NCBI RefSeq assembly: GCF_002197815.1
Contig: NZ_NIUB01000045.1
Span: 1-35,478 of the forward strand
Origin: Pseudomonas oleovorans subsp. oleovorans
GTDB lineage: Bacteria > Pseudomonadota > Gammaproteobacteria > Pseudomonadales > Pseudomonadaceae
DNA: 35,478 bases
Reading direction: 5' to 3'
The notes below the pieces were generated by a model, which worked only from the letters and a program-made list of their open reading frames with translations, was not told the origin of the DNA and searched no databases. A program made the translations under genes and the position numbers. Numbering within the stretch: position 1 is the first letter of the stretch; the number at the start of each line of letters is the position of its first letter. Shown in pieces: positions 1 through 7,756 of this stretch.

Positions 1-25
1 CTACCCGCCCTGACGATTGCCAGGC

Positions 26-49
26 GTAGCCCGGATTACATCCGGCTAC
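26..49. repeat. REP-like palindrome at the end of waaA
   Basis: An imperfect palindrome reads GTAGCCCGGAT, TA, then CATCCGGCTAC. It resembles the GTAGCCCGGATGTAATCCGGG repeat seen at 21098-21118. The waaA stop codon (TAG on the minus strand, 46-48) lies inside the repeat, so the repeat supplies the stop. It may also act as a 3' stabilising or terminating hairpin for waaA mRNA; that role is inference. Confidence 0.7.
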
Positions 50-1311
50 AGAAGACGCTGCAAGCCCTCCAGCAATCGCTGCAGCGCGCCCTGGTTGGCC
101 TTGAGCACGCTCAGGCCGGCCTGGCTCATGCGCTGCATCTCGCTCGGTTCGTTCAGCAGCGCCACAACCTTGTCCGCCAACTGTCCGGCGTTTTCCACTT
201 CGTTCAGGGCGCCGGCTTCGCGCAACTGCGCGGCGATTTCCAGGAAGTTGAACAGGTGCGGGCCGCTCAGCACCGGCTTGCCCAGTGCTGCCGGCTCCAG
301 CAGATTATGGCCGCCGTTGGCCACCAGGCTGCCGCCGACGAAGGCGATATCCGCCAGCGCGTAGAGAAACAGCAGCTCACCCATGGTGTCGCCCAGCAGC
401 ACCTGGTCGCTGGCTTGCACGGCTTCAGCCGTGGAGCGGCGGCGAGTGGTCAGCCTTTCACTGATGCACAGCTCATGGACCGAGTTGAAGCGTTCGGGGT
501 GACGTGGCACCAGAATCAGCAGTGCATCCGGCTGCGTCTTCAGCAACTGGCGATGTGCGGCGAGGACGATTTCGTCTTCGCCCGAGTGGGTGCTGGCAGC
601 GATCCACACCGGTCGTTGCTCGGCCTGCCACTGGCGGCGCAGCTCGATGGCGCGTTGCAGCAGTTCGGCATCTATCTTCAGATCGAACTTGATCGAGCCG
701 GTCACTTCCACGCACTCGGGGCGTGCGCCCAAGGTCAGAAAACGCTGTGCCTCGGTCTGGGTCTGCACGGCGATCAGCGACAGTTCGGCAAGCATCGGTG
801 CGGTGAGTTTGCCAAAGCGCGCATAGCCGCGTGCCGAGCGCTCGGAAAGGCGCGCATTGGCCAGGGCCACCGGGATACCGCGCTTGGCGCATTGGTGGAT
901 GTGGTTCGGCCACAGCTCGGTTTCCATCACCACGGCCAGGCGCGGCTTTACGCGATTGATAAAACGCGCAGCGGCCCAAGGCAGGTCGTAAGGCAGGTAG
1001 CAGTGCTGCACGCTGTCGCCGAACAGTGCCTGGATGCGCTCGGAGCCAGTCGGCGTCATGCAGGTGACGGTGATCGGCAACTCGGGATAGTGCGCCTGCA
1101 GCGCGCGGATCATCGGCGCGGCGGCGATGCTCTCACCGACCGAGACCGCGTGCACCCAGATGCCGCCGGGTTTCATCGACGGCAGGCCAAGGGAGAAGCG
1201 TTCATTGATACGCCGGGCGTAAGTCGGCGCCTTGCGTGCGCGCAGGGCCAGACGCAGGGCAATCAGGGGCAGGGCGAGATGCAGCAGCAGGGTGTAGAGG
1301 AGTCTGTTCAT
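46..1311 (-). CDS. waaA: 3-deoxy-D-manno-octulosonic acid (Kdo) transferase
   Basis: A 421-residue protein, close to the usual length of about 425. It transfers Kdo from CMP-Kdo to the lipid A precursor at the inner membrane, an essential early step in LPS core synthesis. The N-terminus (about 1-22) is a hydrophobic membrane anchor. The family motif HAVSVGE follows, with the catalytic Glu at residue 60. The C-terminal GT-B half has the conserved FVGGSL and GGHNLLEPAA segments that bind the nucleotide. The ATG at 1311 has no convincing Shine-Dalgarno sequence, and only 12 bp separate it from an inverted-repeat element (1324-1514). Its native promoter has therefore been displaced or replaced. 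It ends in a TAG that belongs to a REP palindrome. The family assignment is firm. Confidence 0.95.
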   Translation of the reverse strand: MNRLLYTLLLHLALPLIALRLALRARKAPTYARRINERFSLGLPSMKPGGIWVHAVSVGESIAAAPMIRALQAHYPELPITVTCMTPTGSERIQALFGDSVQHCYLPYDLPWAAARFINRVKPRLAVVMETELWPNHIHQCAKRGIPVALANARLSERSARGYARFGKLTAPMLAELSLIAVQTQTEAQRFLTLGARPECVEVTGSIKFDLKIDAELLQRAIELRRQWQAEQRPVWIAASTHSGEDEIVLAAHRQLLKTQPDALLILVPRHPERFNSVHELCISERLTTRRRSTAEAVQASDQVLLGDTMGELLFLYALADIAFVGGSLVANGGHNLLEPAALGKPVLSGPHLFNFLEIAAQLREAGALNEVENAGQLADKVVALLNEPSEMQRMSQAGLSVLKANQGALQRLLEGLQRLL

Positions 1312-1323
1312 GGGGGCGCAGCT

Positions 1324-1514
1324 TAGCAGGCTGTTGAAAAACTATCTGCGTTGCCACTGCTGCGTTAACAACAGCCTCGTGCGCGAGTCCGATCAAAATG
1401 CTCATTTACAGCTCGTAAAGTCGAGCGCGACTCCGACCGTTTTTCGCCTGTTTTTGTGGGGCCGCCATCGGTATTGCATTGGCTGCCTCGCCTACGTTTT
1501 TCAACGGCCTGCTA
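1324..1514. mobile_element. MITE-like element with 19-bp terminal inverted repeats
   Basis: The left end TAGCAGGCTGTTGAAAAAC (1324-1342) and the right end GTTTTTCAACGGCCTGCTA (1496-1514) are inverted copies with one mismatch. They bound 191 bp that holds no plausible gene. The outermost TA at each end could be a TA target duplication. The interior has a further imperfect palindrome around 1390-1440 (GCGCGAGTCCGA and TCGAGCGCGACTCCGA). The element fills nearly all of the waaA-LysR interval, ending 29 bp from the LysR stop and 12 bp from the waaA start codon. I recall related TIR sequences in several pseudomonad genomes, but the parent transposase is not in this window. Confidence 0.75.
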
Positions 1515-1543
1515 GCGCCGCCCGCAATCCTCTGGAAGCACGA

Positions 1544-2431
1544 TCACGCCTGCTGGCGCAGCAGTTCACGCGCCAGGCAGTCGGCCAGCCAGTTGGCAGC
1601 GGGGCCGAGCGCGCCGTCGCGACGGCAGACCAGCTCCACCACCAGCGGCAGCGGTGCCCAGTCGCTGCGCAGTTCCTGCAGGTGGCCCTGGTAGGTCGGG
1701 TACTGCGCCACATGGCGCGGCAGCCAGGCCCAGCCAACGCCGCGTATCACCAGCTCGGCCATGACGTAGAAGCTGTCGGCGCGCCATACCAGCGGACTGA
1801 TCTGCTCACCGCCGGGGTAGTGGCTGTCCTGCGGCGTCATCAGCAGTTGGCGGTGCTCGGCCAGGTCGCGACGTTCCACGCTATCGAGTTCGGCCAGCGG
1901 GTGTTGCGGGCTGCACACCGTGACCATCTCTATGGTGCCCAGGCGCTGGCTTTCCAGTTCCCTGGGCATCTGTTCGTGATGAAACAGCAGGCCCAGGTCG
2001 GCCTGGCGCTGGAGCAGCTTGCGCGCCACATCACCCTGCGCGCCGCTGGAGAGCTGAACCTCCAGCAGGGGGAAGGCTTCGGCCAGTGCTTCCAGGCTGG
2101 CCAGCACTGGCTGATAGGGCATGGCCTCATCCTGCGCCAGGCGCAGGCGTGCCTCCTCGCCGCGTGCCAGGCCCAGTGCACGACCATCCAGGCGCTCGCA
2201 CTGCTGCAACACGCTGCGGGCCTGCTCCAGCAGCGCCGCGCCTGCCTCGGTCAGCTGTGGCTGGCGACCGCTGTTGCGTTCGAAGAGGGTGACGCCGAGA
2301 TCGCTTTCGAGCAGGGCGATGGCGGTGCTGACCGCCGATTGCGCGCGTCCGGTCTGCCGAGCTGCAGCGGAAAAGGATCGGCTCTCGGCGCTACGGACGA
2401 ACAGTTGCAGTTGATCGAGATTCCAGTTCAT
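1544..2431 (-). CDS. LysR-family transcriptional regulator
   Basis: A 295-residue LysR-type regulator. The winged helix-turn-helix spans about residues 1-60, with the typical recognition segment RSFSAAARQTGRAQSAVSTAI followed by LLESDLGVTLFERNSG. A periplasmic-binding-protein-like effector domain occupies about 90-290. It is divergent from the SMR exporter gene. The 89-bp spacer holds a CCTATC-N9-GATAGG palindrome only 6 bp from the regulator's start codon, as expected for autoregulation and control of the neighbour. The effector is unknown; a cationic compound exported by the SMR protein is a guess. It corresponds by position to PAO1 PA4989. Confidence 0.93.
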   Translation of the reverse strand: MNWNLDQLQLFVRSAESRSFSAAARQTGRAQSAVSTAIALLESDLGVTLFERNSGRQPQLTEAGAALLEQARSVLQQCERLDGRALGLARGEEARLRLAQDEAMPYQPVLASLEALAEAFPLLEVQLSSGAQGDVARKLLQRQADLGLLFHHEQMPRELESQRLGTIEMVTVCSPQHPLAELDSVERRDLAEHRQLLMTPQDSHYPGGEQISPLVWRADSFYVMAELVIRGVGWAWLPRHVAQYPTYQGHLQELRSDWAPLPLVVELVCRRDGALGPAANWLADCLARELLRQQA

Positions 2432-2437
2432 GGCTGA

Positions 2438-2458
2438 CCTATCAAAAATGCAGATAGG
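2438..2458. promoter_or_regulatory. LysR-type operator (ATC-N9-GAT)
   Basis: CCTATC (2438-2443) and GATAGG (2453-2458) form a perfect 6-bp inverted repeat around a 9-bp AT-rich spacer. The inner ATC-N9-GAT fits the classical T-N11-A LysR box. It lies in the spacer between the divergent LysR regulator and SMR exporter genes, next to the regulator start, which suggests autorepression together with control of the exporter. Confidence 0.75.
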
Positions 2459-2520
2459 TAATGACTTTATCCCATCATGGAAGAACTTAGAATTGCGCTC
2501 ATCTTTCAGGAGTCGCCATC

Positions 2521-2853
2521 ATGCCCGGATATCTCTATCTCGCCATTGCCATCGCCGCCGAAGTGGTCGCCACCACCTCGATGAAAGCTATCGACGGCTT
2601 CAACAAACCCTTGCCGCTGTTGCTGGTGGTGGGCGGCTACGGCATCGCCTTCTGGATGCTGACGCTGGTGGTGCGCACCATTCCTGTGGGCGTTGCCTAC
2701 GCCATCTGGGCGGGTCTGGGCATCGTCCTGGTGAGCATCGCGGCGATGTTCATCTATCAGCAGAAACTCGATTTGCCGGCCGTGCTTGGCATGGGCCTGA
2801 TCGTCAGTGGCGTGGTGGTGATCCAGTTGTTTTCCAGTTCCACCGGCCATTGA
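2521..2853 (+). CDS. emrE: EmrE-type small multidrug resistance exporter
   Basis: A 110-residue protein, the normal SMR length, with four transmembrane helices. It works as an antiparallel dimer in the inner membrane, exchanging protons for lipophilic cations such as quaternary ammonium compounds. The proton/substrate-binding Glu14 is present, with Ala10 and Ile11 beside it, as are Tyr40, Tyr60 and Trp63. The C-terminal part (QKLDLPAVLGMGLIVSGVVV, ending SSSTGH) closely parallels E. coli EmrE, which separates it from the guanidinium-exporting Gdx/SugE branch. CAGGAG at 2507-2512 places the ATG at 2521. It is divergent from a LysR gene, with an operator between them. It is positionally equivalent to PAO1 PA4990. 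Confidence 0.94.
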   Translation: MPGYLYLAIAIAAEVVATTSMKAIDGFNKPLPLLLVVGGYGIAFWMLTLVVRTIPVGVAYAIWAGLGIVLVSIAAMFIYQQKLDLPAVLGMGLIVSGVVVIQLFSSSTGH

Positions 2854-2888
2854 AGCGGGGCGTCAGGGTTACGTTTGCGTCCTGAAGC

Positions 2889-2920
2889 TTGCCGCGTGTA
2901 GCGGCCCCGAGGGTTATACT
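2889..2920 (+). promoter_or_regulatory. possible sigma70 promoter for the FAD oxidoreductase
   Basis: TTGCCG (2889-2894) is followed by TTATACT (2914-2920), a good -10, 30 bp before the ATG at 2950. The spacer is 19-20 bp, longer than ideal, so only the -10 is persuasive. It would drive the two-gene oxidoreductase/aldo-keto reductase unit. Confidence 0.4.
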
Positions 2921-2949
2921 GCGCGCCTGTTTTTCTGCGAGGCGCGTTC

Positions 2950-4125
2950 ATGTCCCAAGCTCTCAGCACCGATGTCCTGATCGTCGGCGGCGGTATTGCC
3001 GGCCTCTGGCTCAATGCGCGCCTGCGTCAGCAGGGCTTCGCCACCGTTCTGGTGGAGCGCGGCAGCCTGGGCGGTGGGCAGAGCCTGAAGTCACAGGGCA
3101 TCATCCATGGCGGCGCCAAATACGCCCTGCATGGCGCGCTGACCGGTGCCTCCGAGGCCATAGCCGACATGCCGCGCCGCTGGCGCGAGGCGCTGGCCGG
3201 AAACGGCGAGCTGGATCTGTCCGGCGTACGCATTCTCTCCGACGCGCATTACCTGTGGTCCCCTGGCACCCTGGCCGGTAACCTCACCAGCTTCTTCGCC
3301 AGCAAGGCGGTGCGTGGCCGCGTCGATCAGGTCAAGGGCGAGCAATTGCCGCCTGCACTGCAGCATCCGAAATTCAAGGGCAAGGTCTATCGCCTGGCCG
3401 AGCTGGTGCTCGATGTACCGAGCCTGATCGCACGCCTGACTGAGCTCGCCGGTGATAGCCTGCTGGCTGCCGAGCGTATCGAACCGCTGCAGGAAAACGG
3501 TGAGTTGTGCGGGTTGATCGTCGACGGTCGTGAGATTCGTGCGCAGCGCGTGGTGCTTAGTGCTGGGGCCGGCAATGCCGAGTTGCTCGCCGCGCTGGGC
3601 ATCGAGCAGCCCGCGCAGCAGTTGCGCCCGCTGCATATGGTGTTGGCCAAGGGCCCGGCACTGAAGCCGCTGTACGCGCACTGTCTCGGCGGTGGGCCGA
3701 AGCCGCGGGTCACCGTCACCGCCCATCCGGCCGCCGATGGCCAATGGGTCTGGTACCTCGGCGGCGATCTGGCCGAAGCCGATGGCGTCGCCCGCGACGA
3801 GGCGGCGCAGATTGAGGCCGCGAAAAAGGAGATGGCTTCGCTGCTGCCCTGGGTCGACCAGAGTCAGACGCGCTGGGCCACATTGCGCGTCGATCGCGCC
3901 GAACCCGCGCAGTCGGGTCTGGTGCGCCCTGATAACGCGTTTTTGGCCGAGCAACAGCGTCTGCTGGTGGGCTGGCCGACCAAACTGGCGCTGGCGCCGG
4001 ACTTCGCCGACCGCGTACTGGCCACGCTGCAGCGCGATAATCTGCAGCCGGCCGCTGATATGTCATTGCCCGAATTGCCGCGCCCAGCCCTGGGGCAACC
4101 GGTGTGGGACGCGTTACTGCCATGA
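2950..4125 (+). CDS. FAD-dependent oxidoreductase (DAO family)
   Basis: A 391-residue flavoprotein. The N-terminal Rossmann motif VLIVGGGIAGLW (Gly13/Gly15/Gly18) is followed at about residue 36 by the acidic ribose-binding Glu in LVERG, as in D-amino-acid-oxidase/glycerol-3-phosphate-dehydrogenase-type enzymes. The segment GQSLKSQGIIHGG (about 43-55) resembles the FAD-contacting SxxS-(x)n-GG region of this superfamily. No signal peptide is seen, so it is probably cytosolic. The stop overlaps the ATG of the aldo/keto reductase (ATGA, 4122-4125), which implies translational coupling and perhaps a shared substrate class. The substrate is unknown. It is positionally equivalent to PAO1 PA4991. 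Confidence 0.88.
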   Translation: MSQALSTDVLIVGGGIAGLWLNARLRQQGFATVLVERGSLGGGQSLKSQGIIHGGAKYALHGALTGASEAIADMPRRWREALAGNGELDLSGVRILSDAHYLWSPGTLAGNLTSFFASKAVRGRVDQVKGEQLPPALQHPKFKGKVYRLAELVLDVPSLIARLTELAGDSLLAAERIEPLQENGELCGLIVDGREIRAQRVVLSAGAGNAELLAALGIEQPAQQLRPLHMVLAKGPALKPLYAHCLGGGPKPRVTVTAHPAADGQWVWYLGGDLAEADGVARDEAAQIEAAKKEMASLLPWVDQSQTRWATLRVDRAEPAQSGLVRPDNAFLAEQQRLLVGWPTKLALAPDFADRVLATLQRDNLQPAADMSLPELPRPALGQPVWDALLP

Positions 4126-4931
4126 GTACATTGCACGAGCTGTATCGTCCGCTGGGCTCCACCGGCTTGCGGGTTTCGCCGCTGGGCCTGGGTACGGTCA
4201 AGCTGGGGCGCGACCAGGGCGTCAAGTACCCCAACGGCTTCACCATTCCCGACGATGCACAGGCACTGGCCTTGTTGCAGCAGGCGCGCGAGCTGGGTAT
4301 CAACCTGATCGATACCGCGCCGGCCTACGGTATCAGCGAGCAACGCCTTGGCCCGCTGTTGCGTGGCCAGCGTGATGAGTGGGTGATCGTCAGCAAGAGC
4401 GGCGAAGAATTCGAGCAGGGGCAGTCGCATTTCGACTTCTCGCCGGCGCATACGCGGCTGTCCGTCGAGCGCAGTCTCAGGCGCCTGGAGACCGATCGTA
4501 TCGATCTGCTGCTGGTGCACTCCGACGGCAACGATCTGGCAGTGCTGCGCGAGACAGGGGTGTACGAGACGCTGGCCGAGCTCAAGCGTGAGGGCAAGAT
4601 CCTCGGCTATGGTATTTCCGGTAAGACCGTCGAGGGTGGGCTGCTGGCGCTGGAACAAGGCGACTGCGCCATGGTCACCTATAACTTGAGTGAGCAGGGC
4701 GAGAAGCCGGTATTGGACTACGCTGCCAGTCATGCCAAGGGCATCCTGATCAAGAAGGCGCTGGCCAGCGGGCATGCCTGCCTGGCCGAGGGTGTCGACC
4801 CGGTGCGCGCCAGCTTCGAGCTGATCTTCGCGCATCCGGGCGTCAGCAGCGCCATCGTCGGCACCATCACGCCCGCGCACCTGGTGGCCAATGTCGCGAC
4901 TGTGGCGGCGGTTTTACAGGGCATCCGCTGA
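4122..4931 (+). CDS. aldo/keto reductase
   Basis: A 269-residue (beta/alpha)8 NADPH-dependent oxidoreductase that reduces aldehydes or ketones to alcohols. The catalytic tetrad is visible: Asp64 (NLIDTAPAYG), Tyr69, Lys92 (VIVSKSGE) and His133 (LLLVHSDG). The protein is shorter than the 310-330 residues usual for the family; the C-terminal substrate loop is abbreviated, ending in VGTITPAHLVANVATVAA. I start it at ATG 4122, which overlaps the preceding TGA. An upstream in-frame GTG at 4104 would lie inside the oxidoreductase gene and has no ribosome-binding site. It is positionally equivalent to PAO1 PA4992. The substrate is not predictable. Confidence 0.9.
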   Translation: MSTLHELYRPLGSTGLRVSPLGLGTVKLGRDQGVKYPNGFTIPDDAQALALLQQARELGINLIDTAPAYGISEQRLGPLLRGQRDEWVIVSKSGEEFEQGQSHFDFSPAHTRLSVERSLRRLETDRIDLLLVHSDGNDLAVLRETGVYETLAELKREGKILGYGISGKTVEGGLLALEQGDCAMVTYNLSEQGEKPVLDYAASHAKGILIKKALASGHACLAEGVDPVRASFELIFAHPGVSSAIVGTITPAHLVANVATVAAVLQGIR

Positions 4932-5075
4932 GTCCCCGGTCACGTCCTCTTACAGCCTTGGGTTGTGCTGGGCGGTCGGCTTGGGGCAGCCTTGAGCGGT
5001 TTTCGCTTCAACCTGACCCTCGCGTGAACGCTGGCTGCCGAGCCGCCTCACGCCCAGCCGGAACAAGGAGTCGAG

Positions 5076-5984
5076 ATGCCGCGTACGCTGATCCGCAAGG
5101 ACCCGAGTAACTTCAAGACCCTGCCGCTGTTCGTCGAAGCCGGCCCTGATGGGCTGAGCTACCAGAGCCTCGGGCAGCCGCTGAATTTCCAGCAGATGCT
5201 CGAACGCCGCCGTCCGGTCGAGGTGGCGGACAGCTCGCGGTTTTCCGTCGAGCTGGCCAACCTCGGCGTCTCGGTGCGTCTGACCCTGCGCCTGCATGGC
5301 CGTGATTACTGGTTGCTGGTGCGCCAGCGCCGCCCGGATCGCGGTGACACAGTCCTCAAGCTGATTTCCGGCTACGTGCCGGCGCATGAGCTGAATCTGC
5401 CGCTGCTTACCGCGGTTCAGGAAGTAGCCGAGGAATGCCTGCTGGAGTGTGCCGATGGCTGGCTGGGCGGGCGTTTCTCCGATACCTGGTTGCCCACGCC
5501 CTATCAGGGCGCGCTGCGTTATCGCGAGTCGAGTCACTTTCGCCTCAGCCCGCTGTCCGGCGCTGCGCGGCCCGTGCAGTGCGGCAACCTGACCTTGCTC
5601 GAGCGCCCGCGCGCCTATGTGCATCTGCCTACGGCATCCTTGCAGCTGGTCTACGACCTGAGCCTGGAGCTGCCGCGAGATGCCCGTCAGCTGAGTCTGT
5701 TCCACGTCGATGAATGTTTGGAAGACGGCCGCCTGGTGGCGCGTCTGGAGCGTCGCCGGCCGGACATCTATCTGCTGGCATTGCAGCGCGGCGTGCCCAG
5801 CGGTGGGCTGTTCACCTTGCGCAAGGGCGAGTTGCTGCCTGCCAGCACCCGAGGGGTGTGGCTGTCGGAGAGCTTTGCCGAACAGGATGGCTGGCTGGTA
5901 CGTGACGAGCGGATTCGCTGGAAGGACTGGCTGCAGCGCTACGGTGTGAAACCCCCGCAGCGGCGAGCATTGGCCAGCGCGTAG
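5076..5984 (+). CDS. Nudix-like conserved hypothetical protein
   Basis: A 302-residue protein I do not recognise by name. Residues about 106-132 read GYVPAHE, nine residues, then QEVAEECLL. This resembles a Nudix box (G-x5-E-x7-REUxEExGU) with a two-residue insertion, Gln replacing Arg and Leu replacing the last Gly, so pyrophosphohydrolase activity is doubtful. The rest is soluble, rich in beta-type segments, without signal peptide or membrane helices. AAGGAG at 5065-5070 fixes the ATG at 5076. The TAG stop lies inside a REP palindrome (5981-6033). It is convergent with the AhpA-like gene. It is probably the PAO1 PA4962 equivalent, judged from position only. Confidence 0.75.
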   Translation: MPRTLIRKDPSNFKTLPLFVEAGPDGLSYQSLGQPLNFQQMLERRRPVEVADSSRFSVELANLGVSVRLTLRLHGRDYWLLVRQRRPDRGDTVLKLISGYVPAHELNLPLLTAVQEVAEECLLECADGWLGGRFSDTWLPTPYQGALRYRESSHFRLSPLSGAARPVQCGNLTLLERPRAYVHLPTASLQLVYDLSLELPRDARQLSLFHVDECLEDGRLVARLERRRPDIYLLALQRGVPSGGLFTLRKGELLPASTRGVWLSESFAEQDGWLVRDERIRWKDWLQRYGVKPPQRRALASA

Positions 5985-6033
5985 GGCGGGTGTAACCCGC
6001 CGTTGGCCGTCTGGCGGGTTGCACCCGCCCTAC
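5981..6033. repeat. inverted REP-type pair, possible bidirectional terminator
   Basis: The left arm (5981-6001, starting GTAGGGCGGGTG) and the right arm (6013-6033, ending CACCCGCCCTAC) are 21-bp inverted copies with one mismatch around an 11-nt loop. The pair sits between two convergent genes. Its first GTAG provides the TAG stop (5982-5984) of the Nudix-like gene. The stem could terminate or protect both transcripts; there is no U-tract, so intrinsic termination is uncertain. Confidence 0.8.
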
Positions 6034-6049
6034 ATGGGCTGCGCCGCTT

Positions 6050-7582
6050 TCACACTCGGCTGTCGCGCATGCGCGTCAGTTGCCGCTCCAGTAGTGCCGG
6101 ATAAGGATCGAGCAGGCGCTCCACGCAACTGGCACCTTCCGGGCTGGCAATCGGGCGAATGCGCGCACGCTGGCGAGCCAGGGCATCCTGCGCGACGCGT
6201 TGCTCGACCAGCAGCAGGTTGCGACTGTGTTGCGACAAGGCCAGGGCGTCCAGGGCGCTGTCGCTGAGCAGCAGGTCGGCTTGGCCCAGCTCTTCCAGAT
6301 CACTGCCCAGGGTCAGCCCCAGTTGCAGTTGCAGGGTGATGCCGCTGTCGGCGACCTCGATCTGCAGGGCGTGGCCCAGAGCGCGCATCAGCTCGCCACA
6401 GCAGATCGCGTGGGTCAGGTAATCCTCGCCGCACTCGCGCTCGTGGAACAGCATCAGGCTGCTGCCGTCCTTGAGGGTATGAAGTTGTCCCTGATAGAGC
6501 GCAGCAGCCTGTTCCAGGCAACCCCGATAACGATCCAGCAGGTCCAGCAGGCGCGTACGCGGCAGGCGACGCAGCTGCTCCTGAGCACCGAGTTGAATGG
6601 CTAGTACGGCGCTAGCTTGCGATGGGCGCGGAGCCTTGGCGACCGGCGCAGGCGCCTCGGACTCGTCACGCAGGTCGGCAAAGGGATCATCCGGCTCTAT
6701 CGTGTCAGGCCAGGGCTTGAGCGGCTCGTCATCGCCATACTTATCGCTGATGTCCGCTGCATTGAGGGCAGCATGTTCGGCCGGGATCTTCTCCTGCTTG
6801 TCGAAGCGCTCGTCGTCTTCTTCGTGCAGATAGTCCTCGCTGTCATCAAGCAGCTGTTCGTCATCCAGTTCCGGCTCGGGCTCCGGTTTTTCCGGTACCA
6901 GGCGCGCCTGTAGCTGGCGCGCCAGGTCACCGATCTCGTCGTTGCGTCCGGCGCCCGGTGCAGGGTCGTCCGGGTCGCGCAGCCATAGGCGCATCTGCAG
7001 CAGTGGCGTGGAAATATGCCGGCCGAGGCGCATGCTCAGCGACAGGGCCAGTGCCAGCAGGATCAGGCTGAGAATGCCCATACTCTGCAGGCTGATGGTC
7101 ATCGGCTGCTGGAACTGGCTCATGTCCAGGCTGATGCGCAACTGCCCGGCCATCACTTCCTGGAAGGTGATGGAGGTGGAGTACAAACCTTCGGTTTCAC
7201 CCAGCACGCTGCGTGTCGGGCGCGCGCCGGCTTCGGCGAGGATGCGACTGTCCACGCTGTAGATGGCCGCATGGGCCACCAGCGGGTTCTTCGCCAGGTT
7301 GTTCAGCAGTACGTTGAGGCTGAGGATGTCGTTGGACACCAGCAGTTCGGTGGCCGAGGCCGCCGTCTGGGTAATCAGCGCCTGACCCAGTGCATCGGCC
7401 TGCTGCTGCATGGCCTGCTTGAACTGCATGCCCATGACCCAGGCATAGATGACCATCGCCAAGGCCACCAGCAGCAGGCTGTGGCTGGCGATACGCAGCA
7501 CCAGAGGCACCCGCCGCTGACGCAGCGCGTGGAAGATCAGGATGAAGAAGTTATCGGGTTTGACGGGCGCGGGCCGGTTCAC
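6050..7582 (-). CDS. AhpA/YtjB-type membrane protein
   Basis: About 510 residues from the GTG at 7582 (VNRPAPVKPD); an upstream in-frame ATG at 7651 would add 23 unconserved-looking residues. Two transmembrane helices (about 31-50 and 167-184) flank a roughly 115-residue periplasmic segment. A cytoplasmic part follows: a short post-membrane stretch, a highly acidic low-complexity linker (about 230-300, rich in Glu/Asp) and a folded C-terminal domain beginning near SQASAVLAIQLG. This layout resembles the SMP_2/YtjB proteins encoded divergently from serB in gammaproteobacteria, as here (PAO1 PA4961 position). The Pseudomonas version is longer than the roughly 215-residue E. coli protein. The function is not established from sequence. 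Confidence 0.75.
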   Translation of the reverse strand: MNRPAPVKPDNFFILIFHALRQRRVPLVLRIASHSLLLVALAMVIYAWVMGMQFKQAMQQQADALGQALITQTAASATELLVSNDILSLNVLLNNLAKNPLVAHAAIYSVDSRILAEAGARPTRSVLGETEGLYSTSITFQEVMAGQLRISLDMSQFQQPMTISLQSMGILSLILLALALSLSMRLGRHISTPLLQMRLWLRDPDDPAPGAGRNDEIGDLARQLQARLVPEKPEPEPELDDEQLLDDSEDYLHEEDDERFDKQEKIPAEHAALNAADISDKYGDDEPLKPWPDTIEPDDPFADLRDESEAPAPVAKAPRPSQASAVLAIQLGAQEQLRRLPRTRLLDLLDRYRGCLEQAAALYQGQLHTLKDGSSLMLFHERECGEDYLTHAICCGELMRALGHALQIEVADSGITLQLQLGLTLGSDLEELGQADLLLSDSALDALALSQHSRNLLLVEQRVAQDALARQRARIRPIASPEGASCVERLLDPYPALLERQLTRMRDSRV

Positions 7583-7756
7583 AGAGCACGGCTCTTGTCG
7601 ACTGAAGTTGCCGCGCAGTATAGCGAGCGGCCTGGGGCGGGCAAAGCGCATGGCTGCCCGGATTGGCGGGAAACTGGGTAGAATGTGCGCCTTTTCGTCG
7701 GTCAGTGGCCAACTCGCCGCTTGCCTGCCTCAATCGTTTGCCTTGGAGGGTGCGTC

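Noticed and set aside
256..1326. A 356-codon open frame opposite waaA
   Set aside because: Antisense shadow of a well-defined family member; its protein is Gln/His/Arg-rich with no recognisable motif, as often seen opposite GC-rich genes.
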